Shown here one piece after another: positions 1-9,037 of a stretch of 64,000 bases of DNA (its first letter is position 1; each line of letters begins with the position of its first letter). The translations under genes and the position numbers were made by a program. Under the pieces are notes generated by a model. That model saw only the letters and a program-made list of their open reading frames with translations. It made no database searches and had not been told where the DNA came from. Source of the DNA: Hyphomicrobiaceae bacterium (GTDB taxonomy: Bacteria; Pseudomonadota; Alphaproteobacteria; Rhizobiales; Ancalomicrobiaceae); the NCBI GenBank assembly GCA_016793065.1, contig JAEULV010000099.1, positions 1 to 64,000 of the forward strand, read 5' to 3'.

Positions 1-84
1 CTGCAGACCCAGCAGCAGCTGTCCTCCACCGCCCTGTCGCTGGCCTCGCAGGCCGACCAGAACGTCCTGCGCCTCATCCAGTAA
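1..84 (+). CDS. Flagellin, C-terminal fragment (gene cut by window start)
   Basis: The last 27 codons and a TAA stop of a flagellin are visible. The tail from LQTQQQLSSTALSLASQADQ onward is identical to the end of the next complete flagellin, except that the final residue is Q instead of G. This is the conserved C-terminal D0 helix that packs in the filament core. The gene is truncated only because the window begins here. It shows that at least three flagellin genes stand in tandem. Confidence 0.9.
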   Translation: MQTQQQLSSTALSLASQADQNVLRLIQ

Positions 85-449
85 TCGGCGGATCGATCAC
101 CGATCGAAATCCCGGAAAAGGGGGCGAGGCCACGGCTTCGCCCCCTTTTTCTTGTGCCCGCTCCCCTGGCCAGCGGGTCGAGCCCGACGATCCGGCCGTC
201 GGGCGCCGCTCCTGCTCCGGATCGATTCCCGCTGCCAGAACAAGAACTTGGGGTTTCTCCAAATATCAGCAAAAGGCACAAATAAAACCGTCTTTACTCA
301 AAGTATAAACCGTTCATTTACCCAGACACCCGTTAACCATGCTTCTTCATGCTCAGTAAAGGCGACCACGCGATCCTCCTCCCATCGTCCAGAACGGACG
401 ACCCGCCCAGGAAGGGCGGCGATCCTCTAGAATTGGGAAGGACCATAAA
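85..449 (+). promoter_or_regulatory. Flagellin intergenic region with leader hairpin
   Basis: No gene is seen. After the terminator of the preceding flagellin, an AT-richer stretch (about 255-345) is the likely promoter area of the flagellin at 450. A perfect 6-bp stem with a 5-base loop (CCGCCC at 403-408, GGGCGG at 414-419) lies about 30 bases before the start codon and would be in the mRNA leader. In Caulobacter, FlbT acts on flagellin mRNA leaders, so this hairpin is a candidate target; that link is inference. No convincing sigma-54 promoter was found. Confidence 0.4.
117..150 (+). terminator. Rho-independent terminator after the first flagellin
   Basis: A long GC-rich stem (AAAAGGGGGCGA pairing with TCGCCCCC and a following run of five T) stands about 32 bases after the flagellin stop codon. 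Confidence 0.85.
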
Positions 450-1577
450 ATGGCCGTTACGATTTCCGCCGGTGTTCGTCAGAACCTGATGTCGCTCCAG
501 AACGCCGCCACGATGCTGAGCGAGACTCAGAACAAGCTGGCCACCGGCAAGAAGGTCAACTCCGCCCTCGACAACCCGTCTTCGTTCTTCACCGCGTCGA
601 ACCTCAATTCGCGCGCGTCTGACCTGAACGGCCTCATGGATGACATGGGCCAGTCGGTTCAGGTGCTGAAGGCCGCCGACCAGGGCCTGACCTCGATCGG
701 CAAGCTCGTCGACAGCGCCAAGGGCAAGGCGACCCAGGCCCTGCAGTCCAGCGACAGCGCCGCCCGCGCCAAGTACGCCGCCGAGTACAACGAGATTCTC
801 TCGCAGATCGAGGGTATCGCCAAGGACTCCGGCTACAACGGCAAGAACCTGCTTGGCGGCGCCGGCAACGACGTCACCGTCATCTTCAACGAAGACCAGA
901 CCAACAAGCTGAACGTCTCGGCGGTGGACTACACCGACTCGACCAACCTCGGCCTGTCGGGCACCGTCTACAGCGCCTCGGGAACGGCCTATACCGCCGG
1001 CACCACCGAGAACTCCAGCGCTGCCCTGGTCGACACCGAAGACTTCGTCATCACCGTCGACAAGGGCAATGGCGACACGGCTGAATTCACCATCACGCAG
1101 GACGCGTCGATGACCATCAAGGACTTCACCGAGAAGGTGAAGGAAGCCACTGGTGGTCTCGTCAATGCCTCGTTCGATGAGGATACCCGCCAGATCACCT
1201 TCGCGTCGGCCTTCGACTTCACCACGGCCGCCGAAACCGCCGACACCAAGAAGGATACCGCCGGCGCCGCCGCTTCGGTGACCTTCACCACCGACGCCGA
1301 AATCAATCAGGTCCTCAAGGCCCTGACCGGCGCCCAGGACACCCTGCGTTCGCAGGCGTCGACCTTCGGTACCAACCTGTCGGTCGTCCAGACCCGCCAG
1401 GACTTCACCAAGAACATGATCAACACCCTGCAGACCGGTGCCGACAAGCTGACGCTCGCCGACATGAACGAGGAAGGCGCCAACCTCCTCGCCCTGCAGA
1501 CCCAGCAGCAGCTGTCGTCGACCGCCCTGTCGCTTGCTTCGCAGGCCGACCAGAACGTTCTGCGCCTCATCGGCTGA
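450..1577 (+). CDS. Flagellin
   Basis: A 375-residue flagellin, the subunit of the flagellar filament, exported through the flagellar type III apparatus. The N-terminal D0/D1 helices (about residues 1-150, including LATGKKVNSALDNPSSFFTA) and the C-terminal D1/D0 helices (about 290-375, ending in SLASQADQNVLRLIG) are conserved. The middle, about 155-285, is Thr/Ala/Asp-rich and surface-exposed in the family. The ATG at 450 has an AAGGA ribosome site about 10 bases upstream. The gene is the middle member of a tandem flagellin set and has its own terminator, so the flagellins are probably transcribed separately. Confidence 0.95.
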   Translation: MAVTISAGVRQNLMSLQNAATMLSETQNKLATGKKVNSALDNPSSFFTASNLNSRASDLNGLMDDMGQSVQVLKAADQGLTSIGKLVDSAKGKATQALQSSDSAARAKYAAEYNEILSQIEGIAKDSGYNGKNLLGGAGNDVTVIFNEDQTNKLNVSAVDYTDSTNLGLSGTVYSASGTAYTAGTTENSSAALVDTEDFVITVDKGNGDTAEFTITQDASMTIKDFTEKVKEATGGLVNASFDEDTRQITFASAFDFTTAAETADTKKDTAGAAASVTFTTDAEINQVLKALTGAQDTLRSQASTFGTNLSVVQTRQDFTKNMINTLQTGADKLTLADMNEEGANLLALQTQQQLSSTALSLASQADQNVLRLIG

Positions 1578-1604
1578 TCGGTTCGATCATTTCGCCAGCA
1601 TGCG

Positions 1605-1632
1605 AGGGCGGGGCTTCGGCTCCGCCCTTGTC
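1605..1632 (+). terminator. Terminator-like hairpin after flagellin
   Basis: A GGGCGGGGC / GCTCCGCCC stem with a TTCG tetraloop is followed by a weak T-rich tail (TTGTCGTTT). Confidence 0.65.
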
Positions 1633-1812
1633 GTTTCGGCCCACCTCCGCCCCCTCCCCTGCCTGATCGTCGCGGCCGCGATCGCCCGGGCCCGCATTCC
1701 TCCACGCGCAAGCCTGCGGAAATATCCCGATAATCCGCGAAATCCGCGGCAATCGTCGCGGCGTCGACCTTGGAAACTTTTCATCAACAATTATGAACCA
1801 ATCCCTAACGCG

Positions 1813-1828
1813 TTAACGGTTCATTAAC
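1813..1828 (+). promoter_or_regulatory. CtrA-type binding site upstream of flagellin
   Basis: The sequence matches the full CtrA consensus TTAA-N7-TTAAC (TTAA at 1813-1816, TTAAC at 1824-1828), about 76 bases before the start of the next flagellin. CtrA is the alphaproteobacterial cell-cycle regulator that controls flagellar genes in many species. Direct control here is inferred from position and sequence match. Confidence 0.55.
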
Positions 1829-1860
1829 CTCGATTAATCATTTTCGACCTGTTCCATGCT

Positions 1861-1890
1861 GGCACACGCGCAGAATCGTTTTGCGGTGCC
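1861..1890 (+). promoter_or_regulatory. Leader hairpin touching the flagellin ribosome site
   Basis: GGCAC at 1861-1865 pairs with GTGCC at 1886-1890. A CGC/GCG extension across a one-base bulge lengthens the stem. The stem ends exactly where the AAGGAGG ribosome site begins (1891-1897). Such a structure could modulate translation and is a candidate site for FlbT, encoded 1.2 kb downstream. Confidence 0.4.
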
Positions 1891-1903
1891 AAGGAGGGTC
1901 GAT

Positions 1904-3049
1904 ATGTCGAATATCGTGTTGTCCACCGGTGTGCGCGATAACCTGTTGTCGCTGCAAAGCACGTCGGAGATGATGACCCGCACCCAGGGGCGCCTCGCCA
2001 CGGGTCGCAAGGTCAATTCGGCACTCGACAATCCAACCTCGTTCTTCACCTCGCAAGGCCTGTCGAATCGCGCCACCGATCTCTCAGGCCTGCTTGATGA
2101 TCTCGGCCAGTCGATCCAGATCATCAAGGCCGCCGATCAGGGCATCACCGCGATGTCCAAGATGCTGGAATCGGCCAAGGCGAAGGCCAATCAGGCGCTC
2201 CAGACCGCCGATCGCTTCGAGCGTTCGCGTCTGGTCAGCGAATACAACGATCTCCTCGGCCAGCTCTCCGGCATCGCCCGCGACGCCAGCTATAACGGCA
2301 AGAACCTGCTCGCCGGCGACGGCAATCAGGTCACCGTCTATTTCAACGAGGAAAACTCGGCCAAGCTCGTCGTCGACCCGGTCGACTACACCGATCCGGC
2401 CACCGCGCTTTCCCTGCCCGCGCTGACCGTCGGCACGGCCGGCTCGACCAATGTCACCCTGACGACCGGCGCCGCCGCCCTCACCTCGTCCAGCCTGCTG
2501 GCGTCGTCGACCGCCGCCAATGCCGGCGATGTCATCACCTTCTCCGACGCCAACGGCGCGATCGGTTCGATCACCGTCACCGCCACCATGACGGTTGCCG
2601 AGTTCGTCACCGAGATCAACGCCCAGTTCTCCCAGGTCGAGGCGAGCTTCTCCTCCGGCACCCTGACCATCGAGGCGGCGCAGGACATCACCTTCACCGG
2701 CGGCCAGGCCGGCGCCGGCCTGAACGGCGGCTCCGTCACCGCCACCGAGTCGTCCTGGCTCGACGAATCCAGCATTCGCGCCACCCTCGGCGACATCAAT
2801 CAGGCGATCCGCGAGCTGCGCACCCAGGCCGCCACCTTCGGCACCAATCTGTCGGTGCTGCAGCAGCGCGAGAAGTTCACCCGCGAACTGGTCAACGTGC
2901 TGAATGTCGGCTCCGACGAGTTGGTCGTCGCCGACACCAACGAGGAGGGCGCCAACCTGCTCGCCCTGCAGACGCGCCAGCAGCTGTCGTCGACCGCGCT
3001 GTCGCTCGCCTCCCAATCCGACCAGGCGGTCTTGCGCCTGTTCGGCTGA
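1904..3049 (+). CDS. Flagellin (second complete paralogue)
   Basis: A 381-residue flagellin with the same conserved ends as the gene at 450 (LATGRKVNSALDNPTSFFTS near the N terminus, SLASQSDQAVLRLFG at the C terminus). Its middle domain is different and richer in Ala/Thr/Ser. The ATG at 1904 is chosen because AAGGAGG lies 7 bases before it and the protein then begins MSNIVLSTGVRDNLLSLQ, in register with the upstream paralogue (SAGVRQNLMSLQ). An in-frame upstream start at 1856 would lie in the leader hairpin region. A CtrA-type box precedes it. The divergent centre suggests antigenic or functional variation within a multi-flagellin filament. Confidence 0.94.
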   Translation: MSNIVLSTGVRDNLLSLQSTSEMMTRTQGRLATGRKVNSALDNPTSFFTSQGLSNRATDLSGLLDDLGQSIQIIKAADQGITAMSKMLESAKAKANQALQTADRFERSRLVSEYNDLLGQLSGIARDASYNGKNLLAGDGNQVTVYFNEENSAKLVVDPVDYTDPATALSLPALTVGTAGSTNVTLTTGAAALTSSSLLASSTAANAGDVITFSDANGAIGSITVTATMTVAEFVTEINAQFSQVEASFSSGTLTIEAAQDITFTGGQAGAGLNGGSVTATESSWLDESSIRATLGDINQAIRELRTQAATFGTNLSVLQQREKFTRELVNVLNVGSDELVVADTNEEGANLLALQTRQQLSSTALSLASQSDQAVLRLFG

Positions 3050-3132
3050 TGCTTTCCAATCCGTGAACGGATGCGGACCGCTTTCACGTTTCCTTGGTCA
3101 TGTTCCCGCAAACTCAGAAGGAGAAGCGGCCC

Positions 3133-3561
3133 ATGGCACTAAAAGTTGAACTCAAGCCCGGTGAACGGATTATCATCGGCGAGAGCTTGATCACCAACGA
3201 CAGCCAGCGAACCCGGCTGTTCATCGAGGGCGACGCGCCCATCCTGCGCGAAAAAGACATTCTTACAGCCGAAACCGCCAACACGCCCTGCAGGAAAATC
3301 TATCTTGCGGTGCAATTGATGTATTTGACCAAGAAGACCGAACGCATTCAGGATGACTACTTCCAGCTTATCTCAGATGTCATGCAGGCAGCTCCCAGCA
3401 CGACACCTTACATCGGCCGGATCAGCAACCATATTTTAAGCAATCAGTTCTATAAAGCTCTGAAGGAATCCAAGCGCCTCATCGAGTACGAAAGCGAGCT
3501 GATGGGTCATGTACAATCTGGCGTCTCAGGCTTATCAGAAAACAAGCCAGGCAACCGTTGA
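3133..3561 (+). CDS. flbT: Flagellar biosynthesis repressor FlbT
   Basis: A 142-residue protein of the FlbT family. In Caulobacter FlbT binds flagellin mRNA and represses its translation until hook assembly is complete. Family character is seen in the N-terminal ALKVELKPGERIIIGESLI and in the sequence around LAVQLMYLTKKTERIQDDYF. The ATG at 3133 is preceded by AGGAGAAG at about 3117-3124, and the earlier in-frame start at 3094 lies before that site. The gene overlaps flaF by 53 bases in another frame, suggesting coupled translation of two regulators with opposing effects on flagellin. Confidence 0.93.
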   Translation: MALKVELKPGERIIIGESLITNDSQRTRLFIEGDAPILREKDILTAETANTPCRKIYLAVQLMYLTKKTERIQDDYFQLISDVMQAAPSTTPYIGRISNHILSNQFYKALKESKRLIEYESELMGHVQSGVSGLSENKPGNR

Positions 3562-3877
3562 TCCGCGCGAGCTCGAAGCCTCGCTGCTGCTCAAGGCCGC
3601 CGCCCGCTTGCAGGCTATCCGCGACGATTTCGAGGCGCGCGCCAAGGATCTCGACCCGGCGCTGACCTACAATCGCAAGCTCTGGACCATTCTGGTGACA
3701 TCCGCCACCAAGTCCGAGAACCCGCTGCCGCGCGAGATCAAGCAGAATATCGCCACGCTTGGCGTATTCATCTTCAACCACACCATTCAGCTGATGATCG
3801 AGCCGCGCGCCGAACGCCTTGCCGTGCTGGTCAACATCAACAAGAACATCGCCGAGGGCCTGCGTCAGCGCCGCTGA
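3509..3877 (+). CDS. flaF: Flagellar biosynthesis regulator FlaF
   Basis: A 122-residue FlaF family protein (MYNLASQAYQKTSQ at the start; NRKLWTILVTSA and LPREIKQNIATLGVFIFNHT in the core). FlaF promotes flagellin synthesis or secretion and works against FlbT in alphaproteobacteria. It starts inside the 3' end of flbT and is followed by a strong terminator. Gene order flagellins-flbT-flaF indicates a regulatory module dedicated to flagellin output. Confidence 0.92.
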   Translation: MYNLASQAYQKTSQATVDPRELEASLLLKAAARLQAIRDDFEARAKDLDPALTYNRKLWTILVTSATKSENPLPREIKQNIATLGVFIFNHTIQLMIEPRAERLAVLVNINKNIAEGLRQRR

Positions 3878-3900
3878 TCCGCTTCGCACCGCATTCGCCG

Positions 3901-3937
3901 AAAAGGCCCGCCGAGCCAAGCTCCGCGGGCCTTTTTC
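3901..3937. terminator. Bidirectional terminator between flaF and flgL
   Basis: AAAAGGCCCGC (3901-3911) pairs with GCGGGCCTTTTT (to 3936). A-run and T-run flanks on both sides allow it to serve flaF on the plus strand and the convergent flgE-flgK-flgL operon on the minus strand. Confidence 0.85.
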
Positions 3938-3982
3938 ATTCCGTCGGCGCTGTCCGTCGCGGCGGGCAAGACGCCCGCGCTG

Positions 3983-5476
3983 TCACAGGTAGTCGGTCAG
4001 GTTGAGATTGGCCATGATCGAAGTCGCCTGATAGCTCGCCTGCATCCGCGTCTGCAGTTCGAGCAGCATCACCGCCACCTCGTTCTTGTCGACGCCTTCC
4101 TTCTCGTCGATCAACTCGTCGACCGTCGCCTTTGTCGATTTCAACCGCGTCTCGATCGTCTTCGTCGTCTTTGCCGCCGAGGCCAGTTCCACCTGGATCG
4201 AGGCGACCGACTTTGACGTCGAGGTCAGCGCGATATTGCTGCGCAACCTCGATGCGAAATCCATGCTATGATCCTTGTCGATCTCGCTGCCGCCGGAGAA
4301 GTCGCTGGCGACCATCGCCCCGAGATTGGCCATCAGCTCGACGAACGGCGCCTCGTTGGCCCGCACGCCGTATTTCACCGTGACGCCGTTATCAACCCGC
4401 GCCGTCGCGTCGTGGCGCGGATCGGTCGCCGTCTGGTCGCCGCGATACCAAGCCACCGTGTCGTCCGATCCGTCGCGCACCGCCGTCGCCGTCGCATAGG
4501 GCGGCCCCGCTACCCGTTCCGGCGGCTTGCCCTGGAACGTATCGAAGAAGCCGCGCGCCGCCTTGATGGCGCTGGCGCTCTCAAGGCTCGTCTGCCCGGC
4601 CTTCTCCAGCGCCGTGCCCAGCGCGGTCGTCAAGTTCGCCGCCGTCGCCGTCGCGTCCGCCCCGAGGACGACGCCATTCGTGGTCGCGCCAGTGCCGTCG
4701 GTGAAGGTCAGCGTCACCAGGGTCTTGGTGCCGTCCGGCAGCGCCAGTTCCACCGCCAGCGTGTCGCCGAGATTGGGCTGCGTCGCCACCGTCGCCGACA
4801 GGGACGGCGGCGACCCGCTCGGCCCGCTCACCGTCACCGCCGCCGTCGACGACGTCGCCGTCGACAGCTTGAACCCGAACGGATGGCTGCCGTCCTCGGC
4901 GAGCGTCACCGCCGCGCCAGCATTCACCACGGTGAGCCGCCCGCGCCCATCGGCGCCGAGATCCGCCTGCCGGCGCTGGTCAACCACCGTCAGCAACCCG
5001 GCCTTGGTCCCCTCCCCGTTCATGATCGCGCTGCTGCCGATCACCGGGGCCTCCTCCAGGTTCTTGCCGCCGAACACATAGCGCCCGGCCACATCGGTGT
5101 TGAGCATGCTCAGCACCTCTTCCATCGCCTGGCTGGCGTGCGACTGATGCGAGGTCTGCCCGTCCGACAACAGGGTGTAGTCGTTCGGATTGATGGTCGA
5201 GCGCAGCTGCGACATCGTCGTCGAAATGCCGGTCAGCGCCGTGTCCGCGACCTTCAGCCGCGTCGAGATCAGCGACGTCGTCTGCTGGAACGCCGACACC
5301 GCCTCGCGTCGCGCATGCAGCGCCACCACCACCGAGCGGTCGCGCCCCAGTTGGCCATAGGTCTCGGCCTTGACGCCGGTGCCCAATTGCCGCTGCAGGT
5401 CGGCCATCTGAGTGCGCATCGTGTTGAGATCGCGCACGATCGGCGAACGGTTGTCATTGACCCGATTGATATACAT
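3983..5476 (-). CDS. flgL: Flagellar hook-associated protein 3, FlgL
   Basis: A 497-residue protein with flagellin-like ends: an N-terminal helix (YINRVNDNRSPIVRDLNTMR, then LQRQLGTGVKAETYGQLG) and a C-terminal helix (LLELQTRMQASYQATSIMANLN). The MLNTDVAGRYVFGGKNLEEAP segment is typical of FlgL. FlgL joins FlgK to the first flagellin subunits at the hook-filament junction. It starts 11 bases after the flgK stop codon and is the last gene of the flgE-flgK-flgL operon. The Thr/Ala-rich central domain makes it longer than enterobacterial FlgL. Confidence 0.93.
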   Translation of the reverse strand: MYINRVNDNRSPIVRDLNTMRTQMADLQRQLGTGVKAETYGQLGRDRSVVVALHARREAVSAFQQTTSLISTRLKVADTALTGISTTMSQLRSTINPNDYTLLSDGQTSHQSHASQAMEEVLSMLNTDVAGRYVFGGKNLEEAPVIGSSAIMNGEGTKAGLLTVVDQRRQADLGADGRGRLTVVNAGAAVTLAEDGSHPFGFKLSTATSSTAAVTVSGPSGSPPSLSATVATQPNLGDTLAVELALPDGTKTLVTLTFTDGTGATTNGVVLGADATATAANLTTALGTALEKAGQTSLESASAIKAARGFFDTFQGKPPERVAGPPYATATAVRDGSDDTVAWYRGDQTATDPRHDATARVDNGVTVKYGVRANEAPFVELMANLGAMVASDFSGGSEIDKDHSMDFASRLRSNIALTSTSKSVASIQVELASAAKTTKTIETRLKSTKATVDELIDEKEGVDKNEVAVMLLELQTRMQASYQATSIMANLNLTDYL

Positions 5477-5487
5477 CGTCGCGCGCC

Positions 5488-7305
5488 TCAGATCTTCATC
5501 AACATGTCGAACAGTTCACGCACCGCGCTCATCACCCGGGCATTGGCGGCATAGGCGTTCTGGATGGTGATCAGGCGCGCCATTTCCGTATCGATGTCCA
5601 CGCCGGCCACCGCCTTCCAGCGCTCGTCCAGGTTCGCCTTGACGATCTCCTGCCCCTCCGAGATCCGCGTCGCGCTTTCCGCCGCCGAACCGCGCTGGGT
5701 GATCACCTGCCGCAGGAACGTGTCGATCGACCCGGTGAAACCGCTGGTGCCGGACACCAGCCCGGTATCGGCGCCGAAGGTGAAGCGCATCTGGTCGAAG
5801 CGGTCCGCCATCACTTCCGGCCGGGTCGAGTCACCCGCCGAGGTAGACGTGGTCCACTTCAGCAGCGCCCCGGTATCCGACAGCAGCGTCGAATTGACCT
5901 TGATCCGCTCGGAAAAGCCGCGCCGTTCGATCGTATCCGCCGTCGTGCCGATATAGGCATCGCCGTCCTGGTCGGTGAACAGCCGCAGCGACGGATCGGT
6001 GATCTTGACGCCGGTGACGTCGGTCGTGCCGGCCGCGCCGTCGTCCAGCACCTGCACGCTGGTCCCCGACGCCGTCACCGCGAAGCTCGTCCCCAACGCC
6101 GCCTGGATCTGGCTGGCGATCGCCGATGCCCCGCCGGTGAAGTCGATCTCGACGATCTGCTCGCCGATGGACGGGTTGACCGCCGCCGGCGTCGTGCCGC
6201 TCGCGCTCGACGCGACGAAGTGGATCCGTTGCGCCTGCCCGTTCACCACCCGGTCGACGGTGATCGCATCGCCGGAGCTGATGTCGTCGACGTTGAAGGC
6301 AAAGCCCGTCGCCGCGCCCGACGTCGCCGCCGTGCCGATGACGTCGGTCGGTTCGAACACCCCCGCCAGCGCCGCCGCCAACGCGTCGACCTGTGACTGC
6401 GCCTCGACCATGATCGTGTCGCGTATTTCGACGTAGGCGGCCAACTCGCCCGAGCGCAGCTGCCCCTCGTCGATCATGTCGCTGGCGAAGCCCGATGGCT
6501 GCACCAGCAGGATCGTGCCGACATCGCGCTTCGCCGGATCGACATCCCACAGCGACGTCGCGCCGATCGAGCCATGGGCGTCGAACCGCAGCTGCGACGC
6601 CTCGACGTCGAGCAACGACATGCCGCCCGAGGTCAGCACCGATACCGAGTGATCGGCGCGCTGGATGATGCGGATGTCGATCATCGATGCCAGTTCGTCG
6701 AGCTTCTGGTCGCGGCTGTCCTCCAGCGCCATGATGTCTTCCGACCGGCCGGCATTCTCGCGGATCAGCTTGTTGAGATCGGCAAGCGCGTTGATCGTCT
6801 CGTTGATGTTCTGCACCGTGTCGGCGATGTGGTCCTCGGCCTCCTTGCGCAGATACTGGATCTGCTCGGTCATCGCATGCAGCGTGTCGGTCACCGCCGT
6901 CGCCGACTGCACCGTCTGCAGCTGAAACGACAGATCGTTCGGCGACGCCGCCAGCTGATCCAGCGTCCCGCCGAACTCGTTCAGCACCGTATCGATCGCC
7001 CCCGACGAGCCCGGCTGGCCGTAGAGCGCATCGAGCTGCTGCAACGCGTCGGCTCGCAGCGCCGCATAGGCGGCCGAACTGCCCGCCGCCCGCCGCTGCG
7101 TCTGAACCGAGGTATCGAGCTCGCGGTTGACCGTATCCCGGATCGTGCCGCTGGCCGAGTTGGTGACGACGTTCTCGTAGGAGAGCCGGCGGCGGATATA
7201 GCCGTCGACGCTCGAACTGGAGATATTGCCCGCGGTGATCGCCAGGTCGCGCTGGGTGACGCGCAGGCCTGCGAGCGACGAACTGAGGGCAGACGTGATG
7301 GGCAT
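5488..7305 (-). CDS. flgK: Flagellar hook-associated protein 1, FlgK
   Basis: A 605-residue protein starting MPITSALSSSLAGLRVTQRD. The N-terminal rod/hook motif (AITAGNISSSSVDGYIRRR, about residues 22-40) and the C-terminal helix (MARLITIQNAYAANARVMSA) are typical of FlgK. The family connects hook to filament. The start at 7305 has a GAGGT site upstream. It sits 62 bases after flgE and directly before flgL, the usual hook-junction order. Confidence 0.94.
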   Translation of the reverse strand: MPITSALSSSLAGLRVTQRDLAITAGNISSSSVDGYIRRRLSYENVVTNSASGTIRDTVNRELDTSVQTQRRAAGSSAAYAALRADALQQLDALYGQPGSSGAIDTVLNEFGGTLDQLAASPNDLSFQLQTVQSATAVTDTLHAMTEQIQYLRKEAEDHIADTVQNINETINALADLNKLIRENAGRSEDIMALEDSRDQKLDELASMIDIRIIQRADHSVSVLTSGGMSLLDVEASQLRFDAHGSIGATSLWDVDPAKRDVGTILLVQPSGFASDMIDEGQLRSGELAAYVEIRDTIMVEAQSQVDALAAALAGVFEPTDVIGTAATSGAATGFAFNVDDISSGDAITVDRVVNGQAQRIHFVASSASGTTPAAVNPSIGEQIVEIDFTGGASAIASQIQAALGTSFAVTASGTSVQVLDDGAAGTTDVTGVKITDPSLRLFTDQDGDAYIGTTADTIERRGFSERIKVNSTLLSDTGALLKWTTSTSAGDSTRPEVMADRFDQMRFTFGADTGLVSGTSGFTGSIDTFLRQVITQRGSAAESATRISEGQEIVKANLDERWKAVAGVDIDTEMARLITIQNAYAANARVMSAVRELFDMLMKI

Positions 7306-7367
7306 GGCGCGCGACCTCGATACTCATGGCGCGGTGACATCACCGCGCCGCACGCTGTGGCGATGCA

Positions 7368-8741
7368 TCAACGGACGATGTTGAGCACTTCCTCCATCAT
7401 GCTGTTGGACGTCGAGATCACCCGGCTGTTGGCCGAATAGGCCTGCTGGGTGACGATCAGCTTGGAGAATTCGTCGGCGATGTCGGTATTCGACGCCTCG
7501 AGCGTCGCCCCGACGATGTCGCCGGCCTGGCCGGTGATCGGCCCGCCGGATTCCTGCGTCGCCTGGAACGCGCCGCCGTCGAGACGCCGCAGCTGGCTCT
7601 CGGCGTTGAACGTCACCACCGGAATGCGGGCGATCGAGATCTGCCGGCCGTTGGAGAAGTTGGCGACGATGTCGCCGCCGTCCTCGACGCCGATATTGAC
7701 CAGTTCGCCCGGCGGCATGCCGTTCTGGGTCAGGGTCGTCACCTGCACGTCGCCGCTCGGCTTGGCGAACTGCGTCAGGCCACCGTCGCCATAGGCAAGC
7801 TGCACGTTGGCGAGCACGTTGCCGTTCACCTGCATGTTGGTGAAGGTCACGCCCGCCGTCGGCGTCGTCAGCGCACCGGCATCGTTGAAGGTGAAGGTCT
7901 GCCCGGCATTGGTCCACTGCACGCCGGTGCCGGTGGCATCCGCGTCCGACAGATAGAACAGCTGCCAGCTGTCATTGGTCGTGGCGTCGGTCGGGTCGCG
8001 ATTCTCGATCTTGGCCCAGCGCAGCTGGATGTTCACCGGCGCGCCGAGCGAGTCGTAGGCCGTCACCGCGCCGCCCGAGATCGAGCTGTTGAGGAACAGC
8101 TGGTTGTTGGCCGCCGTCACGTTGGCGCCCGCCGTCAGCCCCGGATCGAGCAGGTTGGAATCGGCCAGGCTCGGGTTTTCCTGCGCCCGCTTGGTCAGCG
8201 GGTTCGACGACAGGTTCGCCGTATAGGTGATCTTGGTCGTCTCGGTCGCCGGCAGCGTATCGGTTTCCAGCCGGATCACCTCGGAGACGCTGCCGACCGG
8301 ATTGCCCGTGTCCGGATCGAGCTCGAGGCCCTTGAGATAGTAGCCCGAGCCGTTCACCAGATAGCCCTCGCGGTCCATGGTGAAGTCGCCGCGCCGGGTA
8401 TAGAGGTCGGTGCCGGTGAAGATCGCCCGGCCGTCGGTCTCGCCGGCCATTTCCTGCACGATGAAATAGCCGCCGCCATTGATCGCCATGAAGGTTTCGG
8501 TCGACGACGCTTCCAGCGTGCCCTGCACCATGTTGGTGGCGCGCGAATAGGAATTGACCGACCCGGTCAGCTGCCGCCGGGTCGAGCCGGTCGTGCCGGA
8601 CACGAGATCGGCGAAACTGGTGTCGATGCGCTTGAAGCCGGTAGTCTGCGAATTGGCGATGTTGCCGGAGATGTTCTCCAGCGCGAACGACTGTGCGCGC
8701 ATGCCGCTGACCGCGGTATTCATCGCTCCGTAGATACCCAT
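7368..8741 (-). CDS. flgE: Flagellar hook protein FlgE
   Basis: A 457-residue hook subunit. The N terminus GIYGAMNTAVSGMRAQSFAL followed by ENISGNIANSQTTGFKRID is the conserved rod/hook family motif. The C terminus (EASNTDIADEFSKLIVTQQA, then SANSRVISTSNSMMEEVL) is the matching D0 helix. The start at 8741 is chosen over an in-frame one at 8855 because AGGGGAA lies just upstream and the motif then begins at residue 2. It is first in the flgE-flgK-flgL operon. Confidence 0.94.
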   Translation of the reverse strand: MGIYGAMNTAVSGMRAQSFALENISGNIANSQTTGFKRIDTSFADLVSGTTGSTRRQLTGSVNSYSRATNMVQGTLEASSTETFMAINGGGYFIVQEMAGETDGRAIFTGTDLYTRRGDFTMDREGYLVNGSGYYLKGLELDPDTGNPVGSVSEVIRLETDTLPATETTKITYTANLSSNPLTKRAQENPSLADSNLLDPGLTAGANVTAANNQLFLNSSISGGAVTAYDSLGAPVNIQLRWAKIENRDPTDATTNDSWQLFYLSDADATGTGVQWTNAGQTFTFNDAGALTTPTAGVTFTNMQVNGNVLANVQLAYGDGGLTQFAKPSGDVQVTTLTQNGMPPGELVNIGVEDGGDIVANFSNGRQISIARIPVVTFNAESQLRRLDGGAFQATQESGGPITGQAGDIVGATLEASNTDIADEFSKLIVTQQAYSANSRVISTSNSMMEEVLNIVR

Positions 8742-8856
8742 GACCGTTCCCCTGATCTCGAAACACCAAGCGGGGCGATCGACGCACACCGCACTCGACC
8801 ATGCCCTCGCACGGGCCATGCCAGATCGAAATCCAAATATTTCAATGATTTCCATG

Positions 8857-8872
8857 GTTTACAAAAGGTTAA
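8857..8872 (-). promoter_or_regulatory. CtrA-like site upstream of flgE
   Basis: Read on the minus strand the sequence is TTAA-N7-TAAAC, one mismatch from the CtrA consensus, about 116 bases before the flgE start in a locally AT-rich gap. It could act on flgE or, less likely, on the divergent MoxR gene. Confidence 0.3.
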
Positions 8873-9037
8873 CGGCACGCTTTGCCCATGCCTGCCGTAC
8901 CGTTCGCGGCAATTTCTGCCGGGCAGAAACCGCCGCCGCCGGCGCATCGCCCGCCTGCGCCGCCAATTCCGCCTTGCCAGCCGCGCGGGCGCCTTCTAAC
9001 TGTTGGTTCGATCGAGAAGCTGAAGGACGCCCGCCCC

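Noticed and set aside
2084-3016. 310-codon minus-strand frame opposite the second flagellin
   Set aside because: The plus strand encodes an unmistakable flagellin with a ribosome site; the opposite frame is Gly/Arg-rich and without family character.
8870-8886. Sigma-54-like GGCACGCTTTGC upstream of flgE/MoxR
   Set aside because: The GG and GC elements are 8 bases apart instead of the required 10.
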